A stretch of DNA of 64,000 nt from an uncultured Clostridium sp. (GTDB lineage Bacteria; Bacillota; Clostridia; Clostridiales; Clostridiaceae): the NCBI RefSeq assembly GCF_900769625.1, contig NZ_CAAGHK010000075.1, positions 1-64,000 on the forward strand, in the 5' to 3' direction. Made by a program: the position numbers and the translations under genes. The notes beneath the pieces are model-generated. The model had not been told where the DNA came from. It made no database searches and was given only the letters and a program-made list of their open reading frames with translations. This document shows, one piece after another, positions 9,033 to 19,800 of the stretch; position 1 is the stretch's first letter, and every line of letters begins with the position of its first letter.

Positions 9033-10949
9033 TTAGCTCATTAAAGCTCCACCTGATGAAAACTTATATTGTTTTCCTTCAATAGTCTGAGTTCCTGTAA
9101 CCATTTGTCCAGATTCATTCAGATAATATTTAGAATTATTATCTATCAGCCAGCCTGTATGCATAGCTCCATCAGTATTTAAATAATACCAGCTTCCTGA
9201 ATTTAACCATCCAGTAACCATAGCTCCATCAGTATTTAAGTAATACCACTTTGTAACTTTCTTAGTTTTCTTTTCTGTCTTTGCTTCCACAGAATTATCT
9301 GTTGCTGTATTTTCTTCTGCTTTGGCATCATTTTTAGATGCTGAATCTGTAGCTGATGCTGTTCCAGAAACTTTTCCTCCTGATTCAGCTTTATTTGTAT
9401 TACTATTGCTATCTGAATCTGTCTTTGTTGCAGCCGATGTATCCTCAACATCATTTTCAATCTTCAGCCATCCGCTCTTCATTGAGCCATCACTATTTAA
9501 GTAGTACCATTTACCACCTGTAAACTGCCATCCAGTAAGCATTGCTCCTTTAGAGTCAAGAAGATACCATTTTCCATCATCCTGTAACCATCCTGTAGCT
9601 CTGTATCCATCTTCTTTTAAATAGCAGTAAACTCCCTGTTCTTTATCATAAAGCCACTGTTTTTTTAAAATTTTTCCTGATTCATCTTTATACTGCCATC
9701 CATTATCAGTTTTAACCCAACCAATTCCATTACTATTAGAAGATTCATTTTTATTTGAATTTTCTTCAGAATTACTATTATCTTTATTATTATTATCAAT
9801 TTCTTCAGCTTTTTTAGATTCTTTTCTATTTACAGTTAAAGTATATGTTCTCTTTTTATCATTAACTTCATCTTCAACAACTACTTTTATAGTATTTTTA
9901 CCTTCATCAAGAGATATTTTCTTTTTATAATCTTCACCTGAAGTTACTTCTTTTCCATTAATCGTAACAAGATATTCTTCATCTTCCGGCTGTGCTGTAA
10001 CTAAAATACTCTCTACATCGTTATCTACATTTAATTTATATGAAGTTTCATCCTGATTGAAATCTATCTCACCTTCATTTGTTTCAAGATTAGTTAAAAA
10101 AACATCATCCTGTTGAGAATTTGATGAACTTCCTCTTGTTATATTTAAAGTATAAGTTCTTTGATTGTCCTTGCTGTCAGTAACCTTTACTTTAATTTCA
10201 TTTTTCCCACTCTTTAGAGAAATAGTCTTTTTATAATCATCACTTTCATCTACTAAAGTTCCATTAATTCTTACTCTATCACCTGAATTTTCAGGTTTTG
10301 CTGTTATTTTAATCGAATCTACAGAAGATGAAACCTTAACATCATATGATGTTCTCTGCTTTGTAAATGTTATGTTACTCTTGCTAAGTTCAAGTTTTGA
10401 TAAATATATAGAATCCTGTGTGTCATCATCATACGAAGATCCTTTTGTCTTTTTAACATTTATAACATATTCCTCTTCGCATATTGTAACATCTTTTTTC
10501 TTATCCTTTGCATTTCTAAAATCTGATAATGATTCATATGTTCTTACATATACAGGTGTGTTTCCTTTACCTAAAGGAAGCTTGTCTCCAACCTTATATG
10601 CCTCAGCATCACTTCTATCTGATAAAAAGATTCTTATTATTCTATCACTGCCTTTTACTTCTGCATCAATTTTTATTCCATCGCTGTCATCAGTAAGTTT
10701 TACATAATACTCTTTATCATCACTTAGTTTTACTTCCTCACCATTATATCCATCTTTAAGATCTAAAGTATCACCATTAGTTGATTTTATCTTTAATGAA
10801 GACAGTTCTCCATTACTTGGTTTATATGAAGCAGCATAAGCTGATTTTATTGTTAATCCTGTGTTGTTTCCACTTAAAACAGATGAGAATGTCGAAAATG
10901 CACTTATTGTTAATGCTAATGCAATAACTCTTTTAATTCTTTTATTCAT
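9033..10949 (-). CDS. Largest array member: two cadherin-like domains and interrupted wall-binding repeats
   Basis: It is 638 aa from an ATG at 10949, with AGGGGGA 7 bases upstream. The signal peptide ends near SAYA (about 39), followed by the conserved N-terminal domain (about 42-170) and two cadherin-like domains (about 180-275 and 283-378). A Lys/Glu/Asn/Ser linker follows, and GW/WYY wall-binding repeats run from about 410 to the end. One repeat is split: after GWLKIE (about residue 498) comes roughly 65 residues of Ser/Thr/Ala/Asp/Lys-rich sequence before the WYYLNTDGAM half resumes (about 570). The final unit lacks the usual GY and ends in GGALMS. Function beyond surface display is unknown. 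Confidence 0.85.
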   Translation of the reverse strand: MNKRIKRVIALALTISAFSTFSSVLSGNNTGLTIKSAYAASYKPSNGELSSLKIKSTNGDTLDLKDGYNGEEVKLSDDKEYYVKLTDDSDGIKIDAEVKGSDRIIRIFLSDRSDAEAYKVGDKLPLGKGNTPVYVRTYESLSDFRNAKDKKKDVTICEEEYVINVKKTKGSSYDDDTQDSIYLSKLELSKSNITFTKQRTSYDVKVSSSVDSIKITAKPENSGDRVRINGTLVDESDDYKKTISLKSGKNEIKVKVTDSKDNQRTYTLNITRGSSSNSQQDDVFLTNLETNEGEIDFNQDETSYKLNVDNDVESILVTAQPEDEEYLVTINGKEVTSGEDYKKKISLDEGKNTIKVVVEDEVNDKKRTYTLTVNRKESKKAEEIDNNNKDNSNSEENSNKNESSNSNGIGWVKTDNGWQYKDESGKILKKQWLYDKEQGVYCYLKEDGYRATGWLQDDGKWYLLDSKGAMLTGWQFTGGKWYYLNSDGSMKSGWLKIENDVEDTSAATKTDSDSNSNTNKAESGGKVSGTASATDSASKNDAKAEENTATDNSVEAKTEKKTKKVTKWYYLNTDGAMVTGWLNSGSWYYLNTDGAMHTGWLIDNNSKYYLNESGQMVTGTQTIEGKQYKFSSGGALMS

Positions 10950-10979
10950 AATCTTCCCCCTTCTTCCATTATACTTTTG

Positions 10980-11008
10980 ATTTTACCATGTTTTAATTCT
11001 TTATACAA
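10980..11008 (-). promoter_or_regulatory. Sigma-A type promoter of the largest array gene
   Basis: On the minus strand, TTGTAT (11003-11008) and TAAAAT (10980-10985) are 17 bases apart, with the start codon about 30 bases on. The rest of 11009-11355 is AT-rich. It holds a short TACTC/GAGTA inverted repeat near 11285-11303 and the unresolved promoter of the plus-strand gene at 11356. Confidence 0.7.
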
Positions 11009-11355
11009 CGAATCTACAAGCCACACCTCCCTATAATCATCTTAAATTTTTATTAAATTTTCCTTCATAAAATTAATAATATATTGTCATACATCTATCT
11101 TAATCTGACCCATATACATCTCTTTATTACATCATATTTCAGCTAATATATTTACATCATGACAACATAAAATTTCTTTTAATATGCCTTAAGAATATCT
11201 AGGAAAGATATGGACATAATAAATATAAGGAAATTTAAATATATTCTAATTAATACAGTTCACTAAATCATCTATTAAATCAAGTTACTCAATATCGAGT
11301 AGATTTACAGCTTAATTAGAATATATAGTTATTGATTAAAAAGGAGATGAATACT

Positions 11356-11586
11356 ATGAGCAAAAAGCATAACCCATATCTTCCAAAAGTAAGAACTAAT
11401 TATCATCCAAGTGATTCTGACTGTCAAAGTTCTACAGATGTTGGTGAAACAGTAAATCTTCCTAACCCAGCTTCTGACCCAATAGTTGTCAATAATATTG
11501 CAAGTCAGGAATTTGATTATACTCAGGATTTAATGGATATTAATGATATTTATCCTTTAAACTCAAAAGGCACAAAAAAATATTAA
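11356..11586 (+). CDS. Small hydrophilic protein of unknown function
   Basis: The 76-aa product starts at the ATG at 11356, 8 bases after AAGGAGA. The frame also opens at 11332, but no ribosome binding site supports that. The product begins MSKKHNPYLPKVRTNYHPSD, is rich in Asn, Asp, Ser and Pro, has one Cys, and shows no signal peptide, membrane segment or known motif. The C-terminal half is acidic (EFDYTQDLMDIND) with a basic tail. It is the only plus-strand gene in the first 42 kb and sits between two surface-protein genes, convergent with the MBL-fold gene. A strong terminator follows. I do not recognise the family; the ribosome binding site and terminator argue that it is real. Confidence 0.65.
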   Translation: MSKKHNPYLPKVRTNYHPSDSDCQSSTDVGETVNLPNPASDPIVVNNIASQEFDYTQDLMDINDIYPLNSKGTKKY

Positions 11587-11675
11587 AAAGATGAATATTA
11601 TTTTTTACTACGGATATAATAATAGTGTACCCCATAATACTCGGGCGCTAAAATTTTATAATTTATGCCCACTCT

Positions 11676-11713
11676 AAAAAGTTTCCTACAATAAACTTTG
11701 CAGGAAACTTTTT
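11676..11713. terminator. Bidirectional terminator between convergent genes
   Basis: AAAAAGTTTCCT (11676-11687) and AGGAAACTTTTT (11702-11713) form a perfect 12-bp stem with T runs on both strands. It can serve the plus-strand gene ending at 11586 and the minus-strand gene ending at 11863. Confidence 0.85.
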
Positions 11714-11862
11714 TGTTCTAAATTTTATAAAGTTTTAATAATATATATTTTTTTAATAATAATCTTCAATACATAGTTTTAAATATGTATTGCCAATCTC
11801 AGTTATAATATTTAATTTAAATAATCTTCATGAAAATATATTAAACACTTCTAACTGGCTTA

Positions 11863-13662
11863 CTAATTATTATCTGAGTTAAAATCAGCCATACTCCAGT
11901 TGTCTTCAGTAGAATATACTGCTACTCCACCATTCTTACTTTGACTTGTTTCATATATCGTTACTCCACTATTTAACAGGTTATTATATGCAGTATTATG
12001 TTCAATGCTATTTCCATCTCTGCTTATTACACCTACAGATGCATTAACATATTTTAAGAAATCGCCTGTTGAAGATGTATCATATCCATGATGCGGAACC
12101 TTTAATAAATCAACTTCTCTTCCATTTAAAAGGTCATTAACCCAGAAATGTTTTTCTGAATTCCATTCCATATCAGCTGTAAATAAAGATTGAAAATCTC
12201 CATAATTCAAGTATACTATAGCTGAATTTTCATTAATTCCCCAGTACTCACCCATATGCTCTTGAGAGCCTATTGCCCCAAAATCCTTTCCAGATTGTAC
12301 AAATTGTAATATATTTTCAGAATCAATATATTGGCCTGGTGTTGGATTTGTGAATTTTAAACCTTGGGATTTTACAGCTTTTGCAGCATCTTTATATATC
12401 TGATAATCATATTTAAGCAGATCTATATCTGCCTGAGTTACTGTTTTGCTTACTTTTAGTCCTGAATACCAATTTTCCATAGCTGCATTCTTTGGCATAT
12501 ATATTTTACCTACTTTAAAATTCTCAAGAACAGCTTCTAATCCACCAATATGATCAGAATGGCCATGAGTAACTATAACGTAATCTATATACTTTTTGCC
12601 GTTTTTCTTTTTTAAATCCTGTTGATTTAAAAACTTAACTAACTTATCTCTTGTTGTTACATCCCCAGTATCAATTAATGCTGTTTCTCCATTTGGAAGC
12701 TTTATAAATGCACAATCAGCATTGCCAACATTTAAATATCTTACATATAGATAGTTGTCCATCTCTTCACTGTCAACATAACGTCCATTGTCATCGAAAT
12801 ATTCTAAAACTCCATCAATAATTATATTCCCTTTAGCTATTGAACTATCTGCTTTTGCATAATATCTGTTATTCTTTGTCTCTACCCACTGGTTAGTGAC
12901 CATTACCCCCTCTTTATTTGAATAATAGTCTTTTCCATTGTATGTATAAAAGCTTGTTTGAAGCCTTCCATCATTTGCAAAGAAATACCAGTTACCATCT
13001 ATATATTTCTTACCTGAAACCATACTTCCAGAATCATTCATATAATATCTGTAACCATCCTTAGTTGCCCATCCCTTTTGCATTATTCCATCCTCATCAA
13101 GGCAATACCAGTTATAGTTTATAAGCTGCCATCCAGTCTGCTTAACACCAGCTTCATTAAAATAATACCAGTTTCCACCGATTTTTTCCCATCCAGTTAC
13201 AGCTGCTGAATTTTTATCAAGGAAGTATTCATTATCATTATCTGCATCTGGATTTTCATCTTTTTCCTTAAACCATCCCTGTTTTTCAACAATTCCATCT
13301 TCAGTAACATAATGAAGATATCCGCTTATATATTCCCAATGTGGAACTACTTTTTCAGGTACTACTGCATCTACAGATTCTTGATTTTCATTCTCATCAT
13401 CTATTATATCCGAATCTGAGTTATTCACTGTCCCTGTTGTTTTATCCGCATCTGGTAAACCGTTTTTATTTGAATTTTTATCGGAAGTGCTTGTACTATT
13501 TTTCTTATCATTGTTAGTTTTATTTTCTTTTTTCTGTTCTATCTGACTTGAAACATCAGTCCTTGTCTTACTAGTAACAGCATGAGCCTGTGTACCTAAT
13601 ATAGAGAAGCTTAAGGCTAAAGTCATAGAAATTGTCATAAGTAATTTTTTAACATTATACAT
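11863..13662 (-). CDS. Cell-wall-anchored metallo-beta-lactamase-fold hydrolase, ComEC C-domain-like
   Basis: The frame opens at 13740, but its promoter lies inside that extension. The ATG at 13662 (599 aa), 8 bases after AAGGGGGG, gives a signal peptide ending at THAHA. An acidic Ser/Asn/Lys linker (about 35-100) is followed by GW/WYY wall-binding repeats (about 105-310). The C-terminal domain (about 325-599) is a metallo-beta-lactamase fold of the ComEC/Rec2-related type: DTGD, the zinc motif HGHSDH (about 358-363), a later Asp in TADMEW (about 499) and PHHGYDTSS (about 524). It is therefore predicted to be an extracellular zinc hydrolase held on the wall. Its substrate is unknown; nucleic acid or phosphoester are possibilities from the family. 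Confidence 0.85.
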   Translation of the reverse strand: MYNVKKLLMTISMTLALSFSILGTQAHAVTSKTRTDVSSQIEQKKENKTNNDKKNSTSTSDKNSNKNGLPDADKTTGTVNNSDSDIIDDENENQESVDAVVPEKVVPHWEYISGYLHYVTEDGIVEKQGWFKEKDENPDADNDNEYFLDKNSAAVTGWEKIGGNWYYFNEAGVKQTGWQLINYNWYCLDEDGIMQKGWATKDGYRYYMNDSGSMVSGKKYIDGNWYFFANDGRLQTSFYTYNGKDYYSNKEGVMVTNQWVETKNNRYYAKADSSIAKGNIIIDGVLEYFDDNGRYVDSEEMDNYLYVRYLNVGNADCAFIKLPNGETALIDTGDVTTRDKLVKFLNQQDLKKKNGKKYIDYVIVTHGHSDHIGGLEAVLENFKVGKIYMPKNAAMENWYSGLKVSKTVTQADIDLLKYDYQIYKDAAKAVKSQGLKFTNPTPGQYIDSENILQFVQSGKDFGAIGSQEHMGEYWGINENSAIVYLNYGDFQSLFTADMEWNSEKHFWVNDLLNGREVDLLKVPHHGYDTSSTGDFLKYVNASVGVISRDGNSIEHNTAYNNLLNSGVTIYETSQSKNGGVAVYSTEDNWSMADFNSDNN

Positions 13663-13692
13663 AAAAATGTCCCCCCTTACATCATAGGTAAC

Positions 13693-13721
13693 ATTATAAC
13701 CTAACTTTACTAATGTTTCAA
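13693..13721 (-). promoter_or_regulatory. Sigma-A type promoter of the MBL-fold gene
   Basis: On the minus strand, TTGAAA (13716-13721) and a perfect TATAAT (13693-13698) are 17 bases apart. The imperfect palindrome AGGTTATAATGTTACCT (13686-13702) covers the -10 and could bind a regulator. This position rules out translation from 13740. Confidence 0.8.
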
Positions 13722-13767
13722 TTTTTTTGAGCGCTTTCATGCAATATCTCTATATTTATAATAAACA

Positions 13768-13811
13768 AAAGAATCATATGATATACATGAAATAATATCG
13801 TATGATTCTTT
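13768..13811 (-). terminator. Terminator of the giant glucan-synthase gene
   Basis: On the minus strand, AAAGAATCATACGATAT pairs with ATATCATATGATTCTTT (one wobble), followed by TGTTTATT. It lies about 30 bases beyond the stop at 13838. Confidence 0.8.
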
Positions 13812-13837
13812 CTAGTTATTTTTTTATTTAATAAATA

Positions 13838-16800
13838 TCAACTAAAGAAAACTTCAATATCAAGATGGCCTGCATTTCTTGGGATTAATTTTTCACTATA
13901 TATTTCATTATTTATTTTTATATATAGTTTTTCTTTGTTTATATTATATGCTTTCTCCAATTTATCTCTATTTATTCTCTTTATAGATATTATATAATCC
14001 TCAGTTTTATTTTTTATCCTCAATTCATATTCATTCCAACTGTCTGGTACACATGGATTAATTTCATATCCCTTATCTTCAATACGTTTTAATCCAAGAA
14101 TATTTTCTATTCCGACTCTGTACATCCACCCTGATGCTCCTGTATACCAGCTCCAGCCGCCTCTGCCTCCATGTGGCTCTTTTATGTAGACATCAGCACT
14201 CATTACATATGGCTCTGTCTTATAGACCATACATTCAAGCTCAGTTTGGGAATGATTTATTGGATTTATCATATTATAATATTCTGCTGCTTTATTACCA
14301 TAGCCCAGCTTTGTCATTGCAAGTATTACCCATACTGCTGCATGAGTATATTGACCTCCATTTTCACGCACTCCTGCCACATATCCTTTAATATATCCTG
14401 GTTCAAGATATGAATTATTAAATGGTGGTGCAAGAAGAAGTATCATTCCTTTATCCTTTTTAACAAGATTTTTCTCAACTGCAGCCATTGCTTCTACTGC
14501 TCTTTCCGTATATCTATTCTCACTACTATTATTGCTCTTATCAATAATAGTATTACCATGATTATTGGCAGTATTGCTATCGTATTCCGCCTCATCACTA
14601 TTTCCACTTATCTTTGCAGCACCTGAAATTACTGCCCAGCTCTGTGCAAGAGAATCAATCTGGCATTCAGGATTTTCACGACTTCCAAGAGGTGTTCCAT
14701 CATCAAAATATGCCCTTCTATACCATCCGCCATCCCAGGCATTTTTCTCAATGTTCTCTTTTATGAATTCCTTTTGATATCTGTAATATTTTAAATTTTT
14801 GATATCATCCCTCTGCTCCGCAATTTTTTCAAAACTGCTCAATATATCGTAAAGGAACCATCCAAGCCATACACTTTCTCCTTTTCCTTTGTTTCCAACA
14901 GTGCTCATTCCATCATTCCAGTCTCCACTTCCAATGAGAGGTATGTTATGTTCACCAAACTTAAGTGAATACTTGATTGCCTTCTGACAGTGTTCATATA
15001 TAGTTCCACTGGTTGATGATGAATGTACTATTGTATATCGTTCATCTTCACCTTCTCTTAAAGGTTCATCTTCAAGATATGCTGCTTCAATGTCTAAAAT
15101 ACTATAGTCGCCAGTACTTTTTATGTATTCGGCAGTTACATATGGCATCCATAAAAGGTCATCACTAAATCTAGTTCTTATTCCGCTGTTCACAACAGGA
15201 TGCCACCAGTGCTGGACATCGCCTTCAATATACTGACGAGATGCACTTCTTACAATCTGTGATTTTGTTATTTCAGAATCTACAACTCCAAGTGCAAGCG
15301 AATCCTGAAGCTGATCCCTGAATCCATATGCTCCTCCACTCTGATAAAATGCACTTCTGCTCAGATAACGACAGCTGAGTGTCTGATACAAAAGCCATCC
15401 ATTAAGCATATAATTCATTGATTTATCAGGAGTTGATACCTGTATATTTCCGAGGAAATCATGCCAGTACTCTTTTACATTTTCAAGTGCAGCATGTGCA
15501 TTTTCCATATTTCTATACTTACTAATCATGCCTGCAATATTTTCTTCTGTATCCTGACCAAAGACAATTAATATTTCTTTTGTTTCATGAGCTTTAAGTT
15601 TAATGCTGCTACATGCACTAAGACATGGATCATATATACTTCCTGTCCTGTTGCTTAAACGATCATGATTCAAAGCATTAGGAGTCGATACATCCCTGCC
15701 GCATCCAATAAATTCTTTTGTGTCGCCACATACAGTAAGATTATCTCCTCCAAGTATAGTGAGATACGCATGTAAGTCTCCAAAGAATTCACTGTAAGGA
15801 TTATTTCCTCCAATATAATCAACGTAACAATTGTCATCACTTTTAATATCATCATTATAGTCACTACTATAATCAACATTACCCTTCTGTCTATCGATAT
15901 TTTTATCCACAGTATTATTTGTATCTTCTTTAAAATATGTACTTATATATCTTTCACTTTCATATCCATAAACACCTAAAACTAATTTTGCATAGTAGAA
16001 TATTGAAATATCCCTTTCTTCATTAATTAGATTTTTAAGTCTTACTATCTGAAGCTTTACTTTTTCATTTCTTGGTGCAAAAACCTTCATTTCACCCTTA
16101 ATTCCATATGCAGTATGCATAAATTGTGAATAGCCGAATCCATGTTTTATGATATATTCATTTTCATCCCGTACCGGTTCTGGACTTATTGAAAAATATC
16201 TGCCACCCTTATCATCTCTTATATAAAGTGCTTCTCCCAAAGGATCTCTTATATAGTCATTGCTCCATGGTGTAATTTTATTTTCCCTTGAATTTCCGCA
16301 CCATGTGTAAGATGATCCTGTTTCAGAAATATGAAAACCAAAATCTGAATTTGACATTACATTAATCCATGGTGCAGGAGTATTCTTATAATTTGAAAGC
16401 CTTATGACATAAGTACCATCACTCTTATCAAAACCTCCATATCCATTAAAGAAATCAAGATCCATCTTACTATAATCTTCCTGACTTTTATCTTTGCGTT
16501 CTCCTTCGTATCTTTCTTGATCAACAGATTTCTTTAGCTCGTTACTTCCAGTAACCTTATCAGATATATTAACACGGGGATTGCAAGAAGATTCATTTTT
16601 AATATGCTTAGTATCTTGTATCACTTTTTCTAATCCATATAATTCATGCTGTTGATTACAGTTACTAATTCCTTTAAGCAAATCATTATCTTTTATTAAA
16701 TCCACATCATGATCATATTCATCATAATTTATTTTTGTTTTTTCATGGTAATCACTGCCTGTTTGAGAATTATTTTTAACATTAATATCAATCTCAGAAT

Positions 16801-19800
16801 TGTTATCAACATTAATATCAGTCTCAGCAGTTTTATCAGCATTGACATCGGATTCAGCTTGGTCAGTAGCAAAATCATCCTCACCTTGAATTGTTCTTAT
16901 ATTCCTGCTTAACAAATCTATTTCCTTAGCAGATAATTTGTCTCTATCAGATACATCATTAACGTTCATCTCTGACCCGACAACTTTATTTTTATTTGAA
17001 TCACGCCTTAATTTAAATAAATCTTTATCACCATTTATATTGTTCTTTTCATCGCCTTTTTCAAATTTATTTTTATCTTCATAAAAATTATTATATTCCT
17101 TTCCTTTAAATGAAGGATTTGTTTTTGTCACATACTCTGCTCTCTGCATTTCACTTATGCCTGAATTCTGAGTTTCACAAAGAATATTACTTCTTGAATA
17201 TATATTATTCTGTACAGAAATATCCTTTTCTTTCTGCATTTCCTCGCACTTCCTGAACTGCTCAAGAAGTGTTCCATTCTTTGAATCCACATAAAGTCTG
17301 CTTATTCCAATTAAGAACTCCTTTATTTCTAAATTCATTGTCGACTTGTTGTGAATGTATATTCCACCAGACTTATTTAAGCTGTTTCCTGCATTGACCA
17401 TGTTAACTGCCTGCATTATACTCTTCTTAAGTGGTTCATCATACGATAATTCTTCATCATTATAGATTATAAGATCTATCTTCACGCCTTTAAGCTTTAG
17501 ATAAGAATAGAATTTAATTATGGTTATTACAAGACTTATATCATTTTCATCCTCAATTGTCAGAAGTACAATTGGCAGATCGCCAGAAATGCCATAAGCC
17601 CATAAGTCTTTCTGATGTTTTTTAATATTTCTAATATACTGCTCCCTGTATTTTCGTCCCTTTTGAAGATAGAAAATGTAACTGCTCAAATTCTGGAATA
17701 GTTCAGCCTGAATACTTTTTATTTCAAGGTTTTTAAGTTCAAGCTGGACATTTATACTGTATTTATTGAAAATTCTCTCAGCTTTTGCATTATCATTATA
17801 TTTCTGTGATATTTCAACTGCCTCTTCTTTAGAATTAACTGTTCCAGTAATAAAGTAAATCTCTCTTTTTTCACCACCAGCAATACGCACTCTGACTCTC
17901 ATGCTCAAGATTGGGTCAAGAACTGTTCCGCATGTATTATTGAGAGATTTATCATTATCCATTGCTTCAGGAGTTTTCAGATTACGATTTCTGCCTATAA
18001 AATTTATCCTTGAAGTTTCATAAGTTATTTCACCTTCACATTCACCATTGACTATTATCTTCTGAAAAATGTAAGGAACCTTGGCACCTTTTACACGGCC
18101 ACGTCTGCTTCCAAGAAGCATTTTTTCTTCTTCATCATACTCAGTCTGGATAAATAAGTTTGAAAATGCTGGGTGGACAGAATCAGCGCTGAATGAAGTA
18201 AGTGTAATTTCGCAATAGCTTGTTATTTCAATACTTCTTCCCTTTTCACCTATGTTGCTCAAGGTTATTTTCCTCACTTCAAGATTTTCCTCAGTTGAAA
18301 GTGCTATTTCTGTAGTGCTCTCAATATTTCCATCACGTCTAGAAAACTTTGCCTTATCAAGATTAAACCATGCTTCATAATCATCACCATATGATCTGCA
18401 TGGTTCAAAAGCAGAACTCCAGTAATCATTGGAATTAAGATTTTTAATATAGAAGAATAATCCACTGTCATCACTTGTACTGCTTCCTTTCCATCTGTAC
18501 AGCATCATGTCATTTTTCTTTGAATATCCACTTCCAAATATATTTATCATTGAGGAATACTCACCATTTGATAATAAGAGAACTTGTGGTTCATCAAATG
18601 TATCATCCTTTTCTCTGAATACTCTTGGTATAAGTATTTCTCCCTTTACATATCTGTTTTTTATTGAATAATCTTCATTTCTTTCAAAAGTAACGTGATT
18701 AGGAATTTTTTCCTTTAATAATAATTCTGAAGCTTTAATATGTGGTATATTATGGAATCTATTTATAAGAATATTGTCCTTTAAAACATTATCAAGTGCC
18801 ATAATTGACATTCCTAAATGATGTACCATATATGTAGATATTTTATTAGGTTTTATTCCATCATTGTAAATACAATCATCTTCCTGTGGATAACTTGCGT
18901 AAGAAAAAATTTTTTCATGTTTATTATCATTTTGTGGATTATTATAGTTTTTCTTATCCTTTAAATACGTTGATATATCTATATTTCTTCTTTTATTTAC
19001 ACAGTTATTCACATTATCAACATTATCCACAATATATCTTTCGTCATTTTCTTCATTCTTAATAACAGTATTATCCACTGTATATTCACACTTATCCACA
19101 TTAATCACAGAGTTATCCACATTTTCACTATGATTATCAACATTATATCCTGTTATAAATTTATCTTCCCTTGCTTTTGTATAATCTACAGCTTCTATAA
19201 ATCCATATCGACCTAAAGCACTTCCCCCTTGTAGTCTTTTTAAATTTTCAATGCCTTTTTTAACACAAAACGGAAGACAAATCATCGTAGAATATGGTGA
19301 AACTACAACTTCATCTTCTAATCCTCTTTTTAATCCTAATCCTGGAATCCCAAATGCCTTATACTGATAATTTTCATCATTATCAAATTCATGAAAAGCA
19401 GATTCAGATATACCCCATGGTACTTTTTTCTGCTTTGCAAAATCCATCTGTGCCTTTATGACACCTTTATATGTCTGATCGAGCAATGTTCTTGGATAAT
19501 TTCTCATTATCAACGACGGCATGAAATATTCAAACATTGTTCCGCTCCATGAAACAAGAGAATGAGTATGAAAAGCATTAGTCATTGCTCTGCTGAGATT
19601 AAACCAATGACTCTTTGGAACATCATTTTTTGAAACTGCAACAAAAGATGCTATCCTGCATTCTGAGGCAAAAAGATCATAATATGAGTTTCCAAGTGAG
19701 TTTTCCTCAACATTATATCCAATTGAAAACAATCCTCTCTCCTTGTTATAAAGAAATTTAAAATTCATTTCACTGCTTATTTCATCTATTTCATTTATTA

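Noticed and set aside
13663..13740. Extended N terminus of the MBL-fold protein
   Set aside because: The sigma-A promoter lies inside it and a good ribosome binding site precedes the ATG at 13662, giving a proper signal peptide.
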